Assembly (NCBI GenBank): GCA_964429265.1
Contig: CAYSBK010000016.1
Location: 1 to 28,022, forward strand
Length of the DNA: 28,022 nt
Direction: 5' to 3'
Origin: CAYSBK01 sp964429265
Lineage (GTDB): Bacteria > Planctomycetota > Phycisphaerae > Sedimentisphaerales > Anaerobacaceae
In this document: positions 15,454 to 23,800 of the stretch, one piece after another
How the letters are laid out: each line of letters opens with the position of its first letter
Position numbering within the stretch: the first letter of the stretch is position 1
The notes under the pieces: model-generated
Told to the model about the DNA's origin: nothing
Seen by the model: the letters and a program-made list of their open reading frames with translations, nothing else
Database searches by the model: none
Translations under genes and position numbers: made by a program

Positions 15454-15527
15454 CGCGGGGTAGAGCAGTCTGGTAGCTCGTCGGGCCCATAACCCGGAGG
15501 TCGCAGGTTCGAATCCTGCCCCCGCTA
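15454..15527 (+). tRNA. Initiator tRNA-fMet (CAT anticodon), CCA not encoded
   Basis: The cloverleaf closes fully: acceptor CGCGGGG/CCCCGCT with A73, D-stem GAGC/GCTC, anticodon stem TCGGG/CCCGG, and T-arm GCAGG-TTCGAAT-CCTGC. Initiator hallmarks are a mismatched first pair (C1·T72), three consecutive G-C pairs at 29-31/39-41 and A11·T24. The loop is CCCATAA with anticodon CAT at 34-36 (15488-15490), so position 33 is C instead of the nearly universal T. No CCA is encoded after A73. An upstream TTGACA promoter and a downstream terminator make it a single-gene transcription unit. Confidence 0.95.
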
Positions 15528-15543
15528 GTTACGCGTAGCCGTA

Positions 15544-15582
15544 GCAGGAACAGGCATTTATGCCGGTTCCTGCTTCCTTTTT
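15544..15582 (+). terminator. Intrinsic terminator after tRNA-fMet
   Basis: GCAGGAAC (15544-15551) pairs with GTTCCTGC (15566-15573). Inside it, after an A·G mismatch, GGCA pairs with TGCC around a TTTA loop. The stem is followed by TTCCTTTTT. This is a strong rho-independent terminator. Because the stem is symmetrical it could form on either strand, but the T-run favours the plus strand. Confidence 0.9.
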
Positions 15583-15832
15583 GCGCAGCAGCCACTATTG
15601 ACCATTGAGGTGAAAAACAAACCGTTCATAGTCTCAGTCCCGCATGGTGGAAGCTGGAACAACCGCAATTGCGGCACAATCGAATCGGGTCCGATTTTGG
15701 TGGCGATTCCTGCGGTTGCCGTTCTCCGCCGCCGCAAGAAACTGGCATCCGGGTGTCAGCGGTACCAGTAACGACGTTCTGACAATATTTGTCTGTGCGC
15801 GGCCGCTGGTGGCCAGACGACGCCGGGCCCCG
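15583..15832. other. Intergenic region without a confident gene
   Basis: 250 bases between the tRNA-fMet terminator and the 3' end of apt. A 53-codon plus-strand frame (GTG 15610 to TAA 15771) ends with a hydrophobic segment followed by a basic cluster, but has no clear ribosome binding site or homology that I recognise. No hairpin with a T-run was found for apt on the minus strand. Confidence 0.5.
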
Positions 15833-16360
15833 TCAATACGATATGACCGTTCTTATCTCATAGCCGGTGAGTTTCTTGCGGCCGGCAAGCTCGGCCAGTT
15901 CAATCAGGAAAACAATGCCCGCGATCCGGCCGCCGATTTTCTCGATGAGCTTGCAGGCGGCTGCCATTGTTCCGCCAGTGGCAAGCAAATCGTCCACCAT
16001 CAGCACCGAGGCGGATTTCTCTATGGCGTCGACGTGGACCTCGAGCGTGTCGGTGCCGTATTCGAGGTCGTAGGTGATGCTTTCGGTTTTGCAGGGCAGT
16101 TTGCCGGGCTTTCTTATGGGCACGAAGCCTGCGTTGAGCTTTCTTGCGACGGCGGCGCCGAAGATGAAGCCTCGTGCCTCGACGGCTGCGACGTACCGGA
16201 TGCCGGCGTCGATGTAATCGGCGCTGAGCGCGTCGACCGCGGCGGCGAAGGCGACAGGGTCGGCCAGCAGAGGCGTGATGTCGCGGAAGAGTATCCCCCT
16301 GGTCGGCCAGTCGGGGATGGTGCGGATGTACCCGGCGAGGTCAACGTTCTGCGGGTTCAT
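15833..16360 (-). CDS. apt: Adenine phosphoribosyltransferase
   Basis: Converts adenine and PRPP to AMP in purine salvage (cytoplasm). The 175-residue product matches the family: DWPTRGILFRDITPLLADP near the N-terminus, VAAVEARGFIFGAAVARKL as the flexible-loop/adenine region, GFVPIRKPGKLPCKTES, and the PRPP-binding motif VLMVDDLLATGGT at about 119-131. Length and N-terminal pattern fit the ATG at 16360. It is on the minus strand between tRNA-fMet and the zinc-ribbon membrane gene, with its own promoter candidate, so it is probably monocistronic. Confidence 0.96.
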   Translation of the reverse strand: MNPQNVDLAGYIRTIPDWPTRGILFRDITPLLADPVAFAAAVDALSADYIDAGIRYVAAVEARGFIFGAAVARKLNAGFVPIRKPGKLPCKTESITYDLEYGTDTLEVHVDAIEKSASVLMVDDLLATGGTMAAACKLIEKIGGRIAGIVFLIELAELAGRKKLTGYEIRTVISY

Positions 16361-16447
16361 ATCAGAAGCTCCAACCGTTCAACAAGCAAGCACACCCATA
16401 AGCAGTCCGAATCCGAACAAGCACAACGGCCGTGACGGCTGGACGGC

Positions 16448-16475
16448 ATTATATCGTCGGGCTCAGCCGCTGCAA
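16448..16475 (-). promoter_or_regulatory. Candidate promoter of apt
   Basis: Read on the minus strand, a perfect TATAAT (16453 down to 16448) is preceded with 16-base spacing by TTGCAG (16475 down to 16470). The -10 is exact and the -35 keeps TTG. Transcription would start near 16441 and give an 80-base leader before apt. Confidence 0.55.
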
Positions 16476-16522
16476 GCAAAACCGACAAGGAAAAGCTGAA
16501 ACAGAGGTCGGATTCGGGTGGG

Positions 16523-17125
16523 TCAGGGGTGCCTGGTTTCCAGGGACTTGGTTATGAGTTTCGACCTTCGCCAGAGGTTTATGCGTATCCAGGTGATCGA
16601 GGCGGCGCCGATGGCCAGTTCGATTATTCCGCGAAGGCTGTAGAGTCGGTCACGCAGCGTCTGCGCGTAGTTCTGGACAAGCTGCCAGCTCTGGTCGTCG
16701 GACGGGTCAAAATGCCCAAGAACGCGGCCGTAGGGAAGCAGGATGGTCAACACCATATAAAGGGTCCATCCGGCCACTGTAATGGTTGCCGCCGTCTGTT
16801 CGACGGCGAGTCTTTGTACCTTGGCCAGCTGGTGGGCGGAATAAGAGCGGACGACGAGCCTTCCAAAGAGCCGCAGCCACAGCGGGCTGGTCAGCCAGCA
16901 CGCTACGAAGAGCACAAAGAACCACAACGGGGCATAAGGAATCTCCTTCAGCCAGATATAGAGCGAGGCGACGGCGAAGATGACGCTGTTGATGATGATC
17001 GGCGTGCCGCTATTGAGCAGTTCGAGGCTTGTGCCGCAGGCGGGACACTTCCGGGTGGTGGCGGCCGGCCTTAGCAGGGCATCGCGGTACCAGTTCAGGT
17101 TGGCTTTGCAGTTTGGACAGCGCAT
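16523..17125 (-). CDS. Zinc-ribbon integral membrane protein of unknown function
   Basis: I do not recognise the family. ATG 17125 gives a 200-residue product beginning MRCPNCKANLNWYRD; an upstream in-frame TTG (17179) would add 18 residues with no clear support. The N-terminus has a treble-clef or ribbon pattern, Cys at 3, 6, 27 and 30, ending CPACG. Four hydrophobic stretches follow, at about 43-59, 64-84, 108-130 and 163-180, with a polar loop between the last two (HFDPSDDQSWQ). The C-terminus is basic. A cytosolic metal-binding ribbon on a membrane anchor is the visible layout. It is transcribed away from the TrkA-C gene, apparently from a TTGACA promoter. Confidence 0.75.
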   Translation of the reverse strand: MRCPNCKANLNWYRDALLRPAATTRKCPACGTSLELLNSGTPIIINSVIFAVASLYIWLKEIPYAPLWFFVLFVACWLTSPLWLRLFGRLVVRSYSAHQLAKVQRLAVEQTAATITVAGWTLYMVLTILLPYGRVLGHFDPSDDQSWQLVQNYAQTLRDRLYSLRGIIELAIGAASITWIRINLWRRSKLITKSLETRHP

Positions 17126-17202
17126 TGGCGTTCTCTTCCAATGACGTCGCCAGCCGGGGGGTGACTCGAGTGCTGACAATCAGCGCGGCCTGTTGCGCCG
17201 GT

Positions 17203-17231
17203 TTTTTACCGGATGGGGGCTGGGATGTCAA
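17203..17231 (-). promoter_or_regulatory. Candidate promoter of the zinc-ribbon membrane gene
   Basis: Minus-strand TTGACA (17231 down to 17226), 17-base spacer, TAAAAA (17208 down to 17203). The -35 is exact and the -10 keeps 4 of 6. It would start transcription near 17197, about 70 bases before the ATG. Confidence 0.45.
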
Positions 17232-17272
17232 GCACACTTTGCCGCGGCGGCGACGGGCGAGAGTCGGCGAGG

Positions 17273-17301
17273 TTGACATCGAGATGCGGTGCTGGGAAAA
17301 T
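17273..17301 (+). promoter_or_regulatory. Candidate promoter of the TrkA-C/priA pair
   Basis: TTGACA (17273-17278), 17-base spacer, GAAAAT (17296-17301, 4 of 6). It points toward the TrkA-C gene, leaving a leader of about 110 bases. It lies back to back with the minus-strand candidate at 17203-17231. Confidence 0.45.
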
Positions 17302-17417
17302 CGGGCGGGTAGTCGGTCGGACGGTAGTCGGGCGCTGCGAAACGGCGGCGAAGGAGTAACCGGACGGTCGGGGATTTTTGTAGAAGTTGGCGAACGGATT
17401 TCTGAAAGGGCAGCCCG

Positions 17418-18233
17418 TTGGCAGGTGTGGTGGGCATTTTGATTTTGTTGACGGTCTTATTTCTGTCGCTGGTGATAACACGGGTCGCGACGGTTGTGCT
17501 GACTATGACGGGGCTGTCGGAGGAGGCGGCGCGCTTCCAGGCGAGATCTGCCTTTACGGGGACGGGATTTACGACCAGCGAGTCCGAGCACGTCGTTCAG
17601 CACCCGATTCGCAGGCGAGTCATAATGGCTCTGATGATTCTCCGAAGCGCGGGTTTGATAACGATAATAATTTCGCTGATGCTTTCGTTCCTGGGGCCGT
17701 CGCCGGAGATGGTGAAGGTGATGCGTTTGTTGTGGCTGTCGTTTGGTGTGTTGGTACTGTGGCTGCTGGCCAGGAGCAAGACGGTCGAACGATATATGTG
17801 TCGTGTGATCGAGCGTGCGTTGAAGCGCTGGACGGATCTTGATGTGCGTGACTATGCGAGCCTGTTGAGATTGTCCGGGGGATACAGCGTCACCGAGATA
17901 CACGTTCGTGAAGGTGACTGGGTCGCCGGCAAGAAACTTCGTGAATGTTACCTGCCGCAGGAAGGCATAACGGTACTGGGGATAAGCCGGTCGGACGGCA
18001 GTTACGTTGGCGGACCGAAGGGCGATACGGATATATACCCGGGCGACATGCTGATTGTGTACGGCCGGGCGGAGAAGCTTCGTGAGTTGGATGCGCGTCG
18101 CGCCGACCGTGCAGGCGATGAAGCGCACGACCGGGCGGTAAGTGAGCAGATAAGGCATATGAGAGAACAGGAAGACCGGGAAAGCAGGTACAGGAAGAAG
18201 CGGCAGGCGGCGCTGGAGTCGGGCAAGTTGTGA
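17418..18233 (+). CDS. Membrane protein with TrkA-C (RCK_C) domain
   Basis: The 271-residue product has three membrane segments (about 3-21, 67-92 and 98-116). Between the first two lies ARSAFTGTGFTTSESE, a motif seen in a widespread family of TrkA-C membrane proteins. A cytosolic RCK_C domain (about 150-220) follows, with SVTEIHVREGDWVAGKKL, GITVLGISRSDGSY and YPGDMLIVYGRAEKL, the usual ligand-sensing fold of K+ channel and transporter regulators. The C-terminal about 45 residues are highly charged, probably helical. TTG 17418 is chosen because AAAGGG at 17405-17410 has seven-base spacing. There is no RCK_N nucleotide-binding half, so it is not TrkA itself; what it transports or senses is unknown. 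Its stop overlaps the priA start. Confidence 0.85.
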   Translation: MAGVVGILILLTVLFLSLVITRVATVVLTMTGLSEEAARFQARSAFTGTGFTTSESEHVVQHPIRRRVIMALMILRSAGLITIIISLMLSFLGPSPEMVKVMRLLWLSFGVLVLWLLARSKTVERYMCRVIERALKRWTDLDVRDYASLLRLSGGYSVTEIHVREGDWVAGKKLRECYLPQEGITVLGISRSDGSYVGGPKGDTDIYPGDMLIVYGRAEKLRELDARRADRAGDEAHDRAVSEQIRHMREQEDRESRYRKKRQAALESGKL

Positions 18234-20596
18234 GCGGCGAGACGACCAAGACCTTATTTGAAACAAGGACGACGGGTCGGTCGAGCTACAATCACGTGAT
18301 AAGGGTGGTGTTTGACTCGGCGGCGGATGCTGCGTTTGATTACCTGGTGCCGGACAATCTCTGGCCGGTCCGGCCTGGAGAGAGGGTGGAGGTTCCATTC
18401 GGCAGGGGCAACAAGCGGCAGGTAGGGTTCTGCGTGGCGGCGGACGTGCCGCTGGAGAAGAGCTTCGGCGGGGGCAATAGGCGGCGTCTGAAAGAAGTGA
18501 TTCGCAAGGTTGACGACGAGCCGCTGCTGGACGGGGAGCTTCTGAAGCTGGGAGAATGGATAAGCAGTTATTACGTTTGTCCGCTGGGCCAGGTACTGGC
18601 AGCGATGGTTCCGGGCGCAGTGAAGAAAGCGGCCGGGGTGCGACGCGAGCTATACGTGTACCTGTGCGCGGAACTTCCGTGCACGCAGGGGCAGGCCTTG
18701 GCGGCGACGGCGAAGAAGCAAAGGCGGCTGGTGGAGTATCTGCGTGAAACGGGGGCTTTCGATGCGGCATCGGCGGTGTCGGTCGAGGCGGCACTGGCGG
18801 CGGTTGGTTGTACGAAGGTGCCGCTGAAGCGCCTGGCTGAGAAGCAAATCGTGAGCTTGATAACCAGGACTAAGCTGAAGTCGCTGCCGGTGCTTCCGGA
18901 AGGTATAGCGATAAAACAGAGCCGAGTTACCCTTAATGAAGACCAGAAGAAAGCAATGGACCACCTGGCGGCGCAAATTGATTCGGGCAGGTTCGGCGTG
19001 ACGGTGCTGCACGGGGTTACCGACAGTGGAAAGACCGAGCTTTACATACTGGCCGTCGAGCGAGTTCTGGCCAGGGGCAAAACGGCGATAGTTCTGCTTC
19101 CGGAGATTGCGCTTACGGCTCAAACGGTGCAGCGGTTCAGCGGGCGGTTCGAGAGGGTGGCGGTAATGCACTCGGGTCTCGGCCCCGCCGAACGGAACGC
19201 ACAGTGGCAGAAGATAAAAAGGGGGCAGGCGGACGTGGTTATCGGTGCGCGTTCGGCGGTGTTTGCGCCGGTGCCGAGGCTGGGGCTGGTGGTGGTCGAT
19301 GAAGAGCACGAACCGAGCTACAAGCAGGATACCGCCCCTCGATACAACGGGCGCGACGTTGCGATAAAGCGGGCTCAACTTGCCGGTGCGCACTGCATTC
19401 TGGGCAGCGCGACGGTGTCACTGGAGATGATTCACAACTGCCGCACCAAGAAGCATTTTCAGATGGTTCGACTTCCCAGGCGGGTGATGAATCTTCCCAT
19501 GCCGCAGATGAAACTGGTGGATATGCGGCAGTACTGCGCGCGGCCGGGCGTGGTGGAGCTGATAAGCCCACAGCTTCAGCAGCACCTCGGCGAGGCGCTG
19601 GCCCGAAGAGAGCAGGCGATACTGCTTCTTAACAGGCGTGGCTACAGCAACTTTGTGTTTTGCTCATCGTGTCACTACACGCTGCACTGTCGCAACTGCG
19701 ACGTGACGCTGACGTTTCACAAGGCGAAGATGGGGCAAAGCCGCCACGCCAACGTGCCGCAGGATAAGCATATCGGTTCCGGCTATGCGGTGTGCCATTA
19801 CTGCCTTGCGCGGACGCTGGTGCCGCGTGCTTGTCCGCTTTGCGGCAAGGCGATGGTGATGATAGGGACGGGTTCTCAGCGGCTCGAGGAAGAACTGGCT
19901 GCGAAGTTTCCGGATGCGAGGGTGGCGCGGGTGGACAGCGACTCGATGGCGGCGAGGGATTATTACCGGGTTCTCAGCGCATTCAGCAGCGGGCGGATCG
20001 ACATCCTTGCGGGCACGCAGATGCTGGCCAAGGGACTGCACTTTCCGAACGTTACAGTGGTGGGGGTAATCAGCGCCGATACGTCGCTTTACGTGCCGGA
20101 CTTTCGTGCGAACGAGCGGACTTTTCAATTGGTTTCGCAGGTGGCCGGCCGGGCCGGGCGGTCGGCCAAGAAAGGTACGGTTCTTGTGCAGACGTTTTTG
20201 CCGGACCAGCCGGCGATCCGCTTTGCGATTGCGAATGATTACACCGGCTTCATAAATGAGGAGTTGAAACATCGCAAAGCGTGTAATCTGCCGCCTTTCT
20301 GGCGGCTGGCGGCGGTGACGATGCGGGACAGGAGCTACGAAAAGCTGGAGGCGGCCGGTCGGGCGATCCGGGAGAGAATAGACCGCGTCGTCCAGCAGGA
20401 GAAACTCAAGGTGCTTGTGCGTGGGCCGATGCCGGCGGTAATAAGTCGAATCCAGCGTTTTCACAGGCTGCAGATAATCATCCAGGCACCGACGGCGCAG
20501 ATGATGAATCGGCTCTTCAGCGTGCTGCGGTCGCAAGGGCCGGTTCGACCCGCGGTGAAGGTCGCGGTGGATATCGACCCGGTCAACCTGTTATAG
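18230..20596 (+). CDS. priA: Primosomal protein N' (PriA replication-restart helicase), GTG start
   Basis: PriA recognises stalled or repaired forks and reloads the replicative helicase. The 788-residue product contains an N-terminal DNA-binding domain (FDYLVPDNLWPVRPGERVEVPFGRG), helicase motif I as GVTDSGKTELY (about 262; usually GVTGSGKTEVY), the DEEH box in VVVDEEHEPSYKQD, and motif V/VI with ILAGTQMLAKGLHFPNVT and VSQVAGRAGRS. The zinc-binding insert uses CSSC and CRNC from C478, then CHYC (from C522) and CPLC. Between the second and third pairs are about 17 residues more than in E. coli PriA. GTG 18230 overlaps the preceding stop (GTGA), implying translational coupling to the TrkA-C gene, an unexpected partner. 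Confidence 0.96.
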   Translation: MSGETTKTLFETRTTGRSSYNHVIRVVFDSAADAAFDYLVPDNLWPVRPGERVEVPFGRGNKRQVGFCVAADVPLEKSFGGGNRRRLKEVIRKVDDEPLLDGELLKLGEWISSYYVCPLGQVLAAMVPGAVKKAAGVRRELYVYLCAELPCTQGQALAATAKKQRRLVEYLRETGAFDAASAVSVEAALAAVGCTKVPLKRLAEKQIVSLITRTKLKSLPVLPEGIAIKQSRVTLNEDQKKAMDHLAAQIDSGRFGVTVLHGVTDSGKTELYILAVERVLARGKTAIVLLPEIALTAQTVQRFSGRFERVAVMHSGLGPAERNAQWQKIKRGQADVVIGARSAVFAPVPRLGLVVVDEEHEPSYKQDTAPRYNGRDVAIKRAQLAGAHCILGSATVSLEMIHNCRTKKHFQMVRLPRRVMNLPMPQMKLVDMRQYCARPGVVELISPQLQQHLGEALARREQAILLLNRRGYSNFVFCSSCHYTLHCRNCDVTLTFHKAKMGQSRHANVPQDKHIGSGYAVCHYCLARTLVPRACPLCGKAMVMIGTGSQRLEEELAAKFPDARVARVDSDSMAARDYYRVLSAFSSGRIDILAGTQMLAKGLHFPNVTVVGVISADTSLYVPDFRANERTFQLVSQVAGRAGRSAKKGTVLVQTFLPDQPAIRFAIANDYTGFINEELKHRKACNLPPFWRLAAVTMRDRSYEKLEAAGRAIRERIDRVVQQEKLKVLVRGPMPAVISRIQRFHRLQIIIQAPTAQMMNRLFSVLRSQGPVRPAVKVAVDIDPVNLL

Positions 20597-20597
20597 C

Positions 20598-20626
20598 TTG
20601 AAAATCGGTCGCGGGCCTGCTATATT
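20598..20626 (+). promoter_or_regulatory. Promoter of tRNA-Pro
   Basis: TTGAAA (20598-20603), exact 17-base spacer, TATATT (20621-20626): five of six matches in both boxes. The tRNA begins 15 bases after the -10, so transcription should start near 20633. It begins immediately after the priA stop. Confidence 0.75.
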
Positions 20627-20641
20627 CGATCTGTGAGTTAT

Positions 20642-20716
20642 CGGGGAGTAGCTCAGTTTGGCCAGAGCGCTGCGTTCGGGACGCAGAGGTCGCAGGTTCA
20701 AATCCTGTCTCCCCGA
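20642..20716 (+). tRNA. tRNA-Pro (CGG anticodon), CCA not encoded
   Basis: Acceptor CGGGGAG/CTCCCCG with A73, D-stem GCTC/GAGC, anticodon stem CTGCG/CGCAG with loop TTCGGGA (anticodon CGG, normal T33 and G37), and T-arm GCAGG-TTCAAAT-CCTGT with one G·T pair. The C1·G72 start and G37 suit a proline tRNA. CCA is not encoded. The normal T33 here contrasts with the initiator tRNA in the same window. Confidence 0.95.
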
Positions 20717-20808
20717 GTTCCCGGCAAGGATGAGGGTGACCACGCGGCGAAGGTAGAGGTAAGCCCGGAAACCCGCACCGGCAAAAACGGCCGTACAGGA
20801 GGTTGTTG

Positions 20809-23800
20809 ATGAGGAGGGTCGTAATATCACTTGTTGTGGTTGTGCTTCTAAGCGGGGCGGCATATTGCCGGACGCTTTTCCACTGGTCGTTCGATGGTAC
20901 TTACGGCGAAGAAATCCTGGCGGCTACCGACATCGTCGCGGGGGAGGTGGCGTACAAGTTTCGAGATGCCGAGGGACCGGATCCATCGTACGATGTCCGC
21001 TACGGTTCGGCCAACGTTATCTATAACACGGCCGGTACGTCGGCGCAGTTCGAGAACGATCCTGCCTCCAACGACCCGGGCGTGGGTATGAGGGTGCCCG
21101 ACAGCGGGGTTGATTCGGGGCTGGACCTGAGCACGGTCGGCGCATTTACGATCGAGGCGTTCGTCTACCCATATGACAACCGGCAAGCGGTAATAATCCG
21201 CAAGAACAACAAGGCGGCGGACGGCGGCATTTACTACATCGACACAAGAAGCGACGGACATTTCGGCATCCGCCTGGCCGGGCCGAACGCCGACACCGGC
21301 GACAGCGGCGGTCTGTGTTACGACCTGCCGTTGCAGACGGACCAGTGGCAGCACGTGGCGCTTGTGTGGGACGGCAGTGCTGCGAAGTTTTACGTTGACG
21401 GGATTCGCTCGCAGAATCTCAGCGGCGGTGCCGAGGTTCCTTTTACCGGGCCGGTTGGGGATTCGAGCAAGGCGCTGGGCATCGGGTGCATCGTGCGTGA
21501 CAATCTGGACCCGCCGGCAAGTTCGGGTCAGTTTTTCAACGGGCGAATCGACGAGCTTCGTATAAGCGACGAGGCCCTTGCCCCCAGCGGATTCCTGCTG
21601 TCGGTCCAGCCGGGTCCGGCGAGCAATCCCCGCCCTGTGGACGGCGGCAGGGTCACCTCGACGGAGGTTGTGCTGCAATGGGACAGCGGCCTGCTGGCCG
21701 ATGCACACGAGGTGTATTTCGGAACCGATTTCAATCAGGTCAGCGACTGGAACGACCCCAACATACCGCCGGGCAGGGGTCGGACCGACCAGAACAGTTA
21801 TAACGCCGGTGAGCTAACCGCTGGACTGACATACTACTGGCGCATCGACGAGGTCGGACCGGGTGGTACGGCCAGGGGCGATGTGTGGAGTTTCACGGTG
21901 GCCCGGACTTACACCAACAGCCTGGGGATGGAGTTTGTGCAAATCGACGCGGGCAGCTTCGTGATGGGTTCCACCGAGGGCGACTTCGACGAGCTGCCGG
22001 TGCACAACGTTACGATTAGCAGGCCTTTCTTTATCAGCAGATACGAGGTGACAAACAGCCAGTATGAGCAGTTCGACCCAAACCACGGGCTTATCGACCA
22101 CCGTGGTTTCACCCACGGGCCGAACGAGGCGGTGATTTTTGTCAGTTGGGAAGATGCGAACGCATTTTGCCGGTGGCTCAGCGGGCGGGAGTCGCTGCCC
22201 TACCGGCTGCCGACGGAGGCCGAGTGGGAGTACGCCTGCCGGGCGGGCACGACAACGGCATACCACACCGGTGAGACGCTGCCGAGTGCATTCCTGAAGA
22301 ACGCCGAGGAGACCTGGGGGCCGGAACCGGTGCCTTTGGACGTGGGCAACACGCCCGCGAATCCATGGGGGTTGTACGATATGCACGGCAACGTGGAAGA
22401 GTGGTGCTACGACTGGTACGGGCCATACGTCGGCGGCGACCAGGTTGATCCTATAGGGCGGGTCGCCGGCAGGTTTCGCGTTTGTCGCGGCGGCAGTCAC
22501 TCGACGACGGTCCAATACCTGCGAAGCGCCAACCGGATGGGGACACTGCCGCAGGATAAGCACTGGCTGATAGGGTTCAGGCCCGTAATTGCGGAGATGC
22601 CGGGTACTGAGCCGTTGCCGGAGCCGCCGCCGCAGCTTTACCAGACGAACGTGGACCAGAACATTCCGCCGGACATAAACGAGGGTCCGGACCCGGATAT
22701 TCCGTATTTTGAGGGGCCGCGGACGTACGTGAAGATAGCGCCCGGCTCGGAGGGACCTTTGTTTTCTGCACATAATCACGACCCGGGGTTTACACACTGT
22801 GCGAACGGGGATTTGCTGGCCATCTGGTACACCACCAGGCGGGAGCCGGGGCGGGAACTGGCACTGGCGGCGAGCCGACTCCGTTACGGGCACGACGAAT
22901 GGGAGGATGCATCGCCTTTCTGGGATGCGCCGGACCGAAACGATCATGCTCCGGCGTTGTGGATCGATGAAAACGGAAAGCTGTATCAATTTTGCGGGCT
23001 GGCGGATGCAGCTACGTGGGCAGCGCTGGCGCTTGTTATGCGAACGTCAGCAGACAACGGGGTGACGTGGTCGCCGGCAGTGTTGATAGACCCTGAACAT
23101 ACGTATGAGCATATGCCGGTGGAATCTGTCCTGCGCACAAGCGGCGGCAGCATTGTGTTGCCGCTGGATAAGAATCCCGGCACGCACCTTTATCTCAGCG
23201 ATGACGACGGCTTGAGCTGGTATTATCCAGGCGGCAGGATTTACGGTATCCACGCGGGCGTAGTGGAGCTTGGCGACGGCAGGCTGATGGCGTTCGGCCG
23301 CGGCGACAATATCGACGACAGGATGCCGATGAGCATCTCGACGGATACGGGGGCAAGCTGGACGTATTCGGCCAGCGAGTTTCCGCCGATCAGCGGCGGC
23401 CAGAGGCTGGTGGTGCGACGGCTTAAGGAGGGACCCATCCTGTTTATCTCGTTTACCGGCTCGGACGGGATGGTGATAGACGGCAGGCAGGTCTACGGGA
23501 TGTTCGCGGCGGTTTCGTACGACGACGGCCTTAGCTGGCCGGTCAAGAAGCTCATCACGGCGGGCGGGCCGCCGAGAGTTTACGACGGCGGCGGCAATAC
23601 GGGCGTATTTACGATGGATGATACCCACGCCGAGCCGCGGGGTTACCTTGCGATGACCCAGAGGCCTAACGGTGTCATTGAACTTATCTCCAGCGCGTTG
23701 CATTACAGTTTCAACCTGGCTTGGCTGGAGCACAAGGACTACCGCGTGATTGACGACTTTGAAAGCTACAGCGACGAAGGCGGAGACAATCCTATCGGCG

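Noticed and set aside
15644..16435. Long plus-strand frame of 263 codons opposite apt
   Set aside because: It is the antisense shadow of apt, whose protein has clear PRPP and adenine motifs; the plus-strand translation has no domain pattern.
17198..17212. CCGGT-TTTTT-ACCGG hairpin between the two divergent genes
   Set aside because: The stem is only 5 bp, and the T-run lies in the loop instead of after the stem; it also coincides with the proposed minus-strand -10.
17457..18794. Minus-strand frame of 445 codons opposite the TrkA-C and priA genes
   Set aside because: Pro/Arg/Ser low-complexity start, no domain, and it spans two plus-strand genes with clear motifs.
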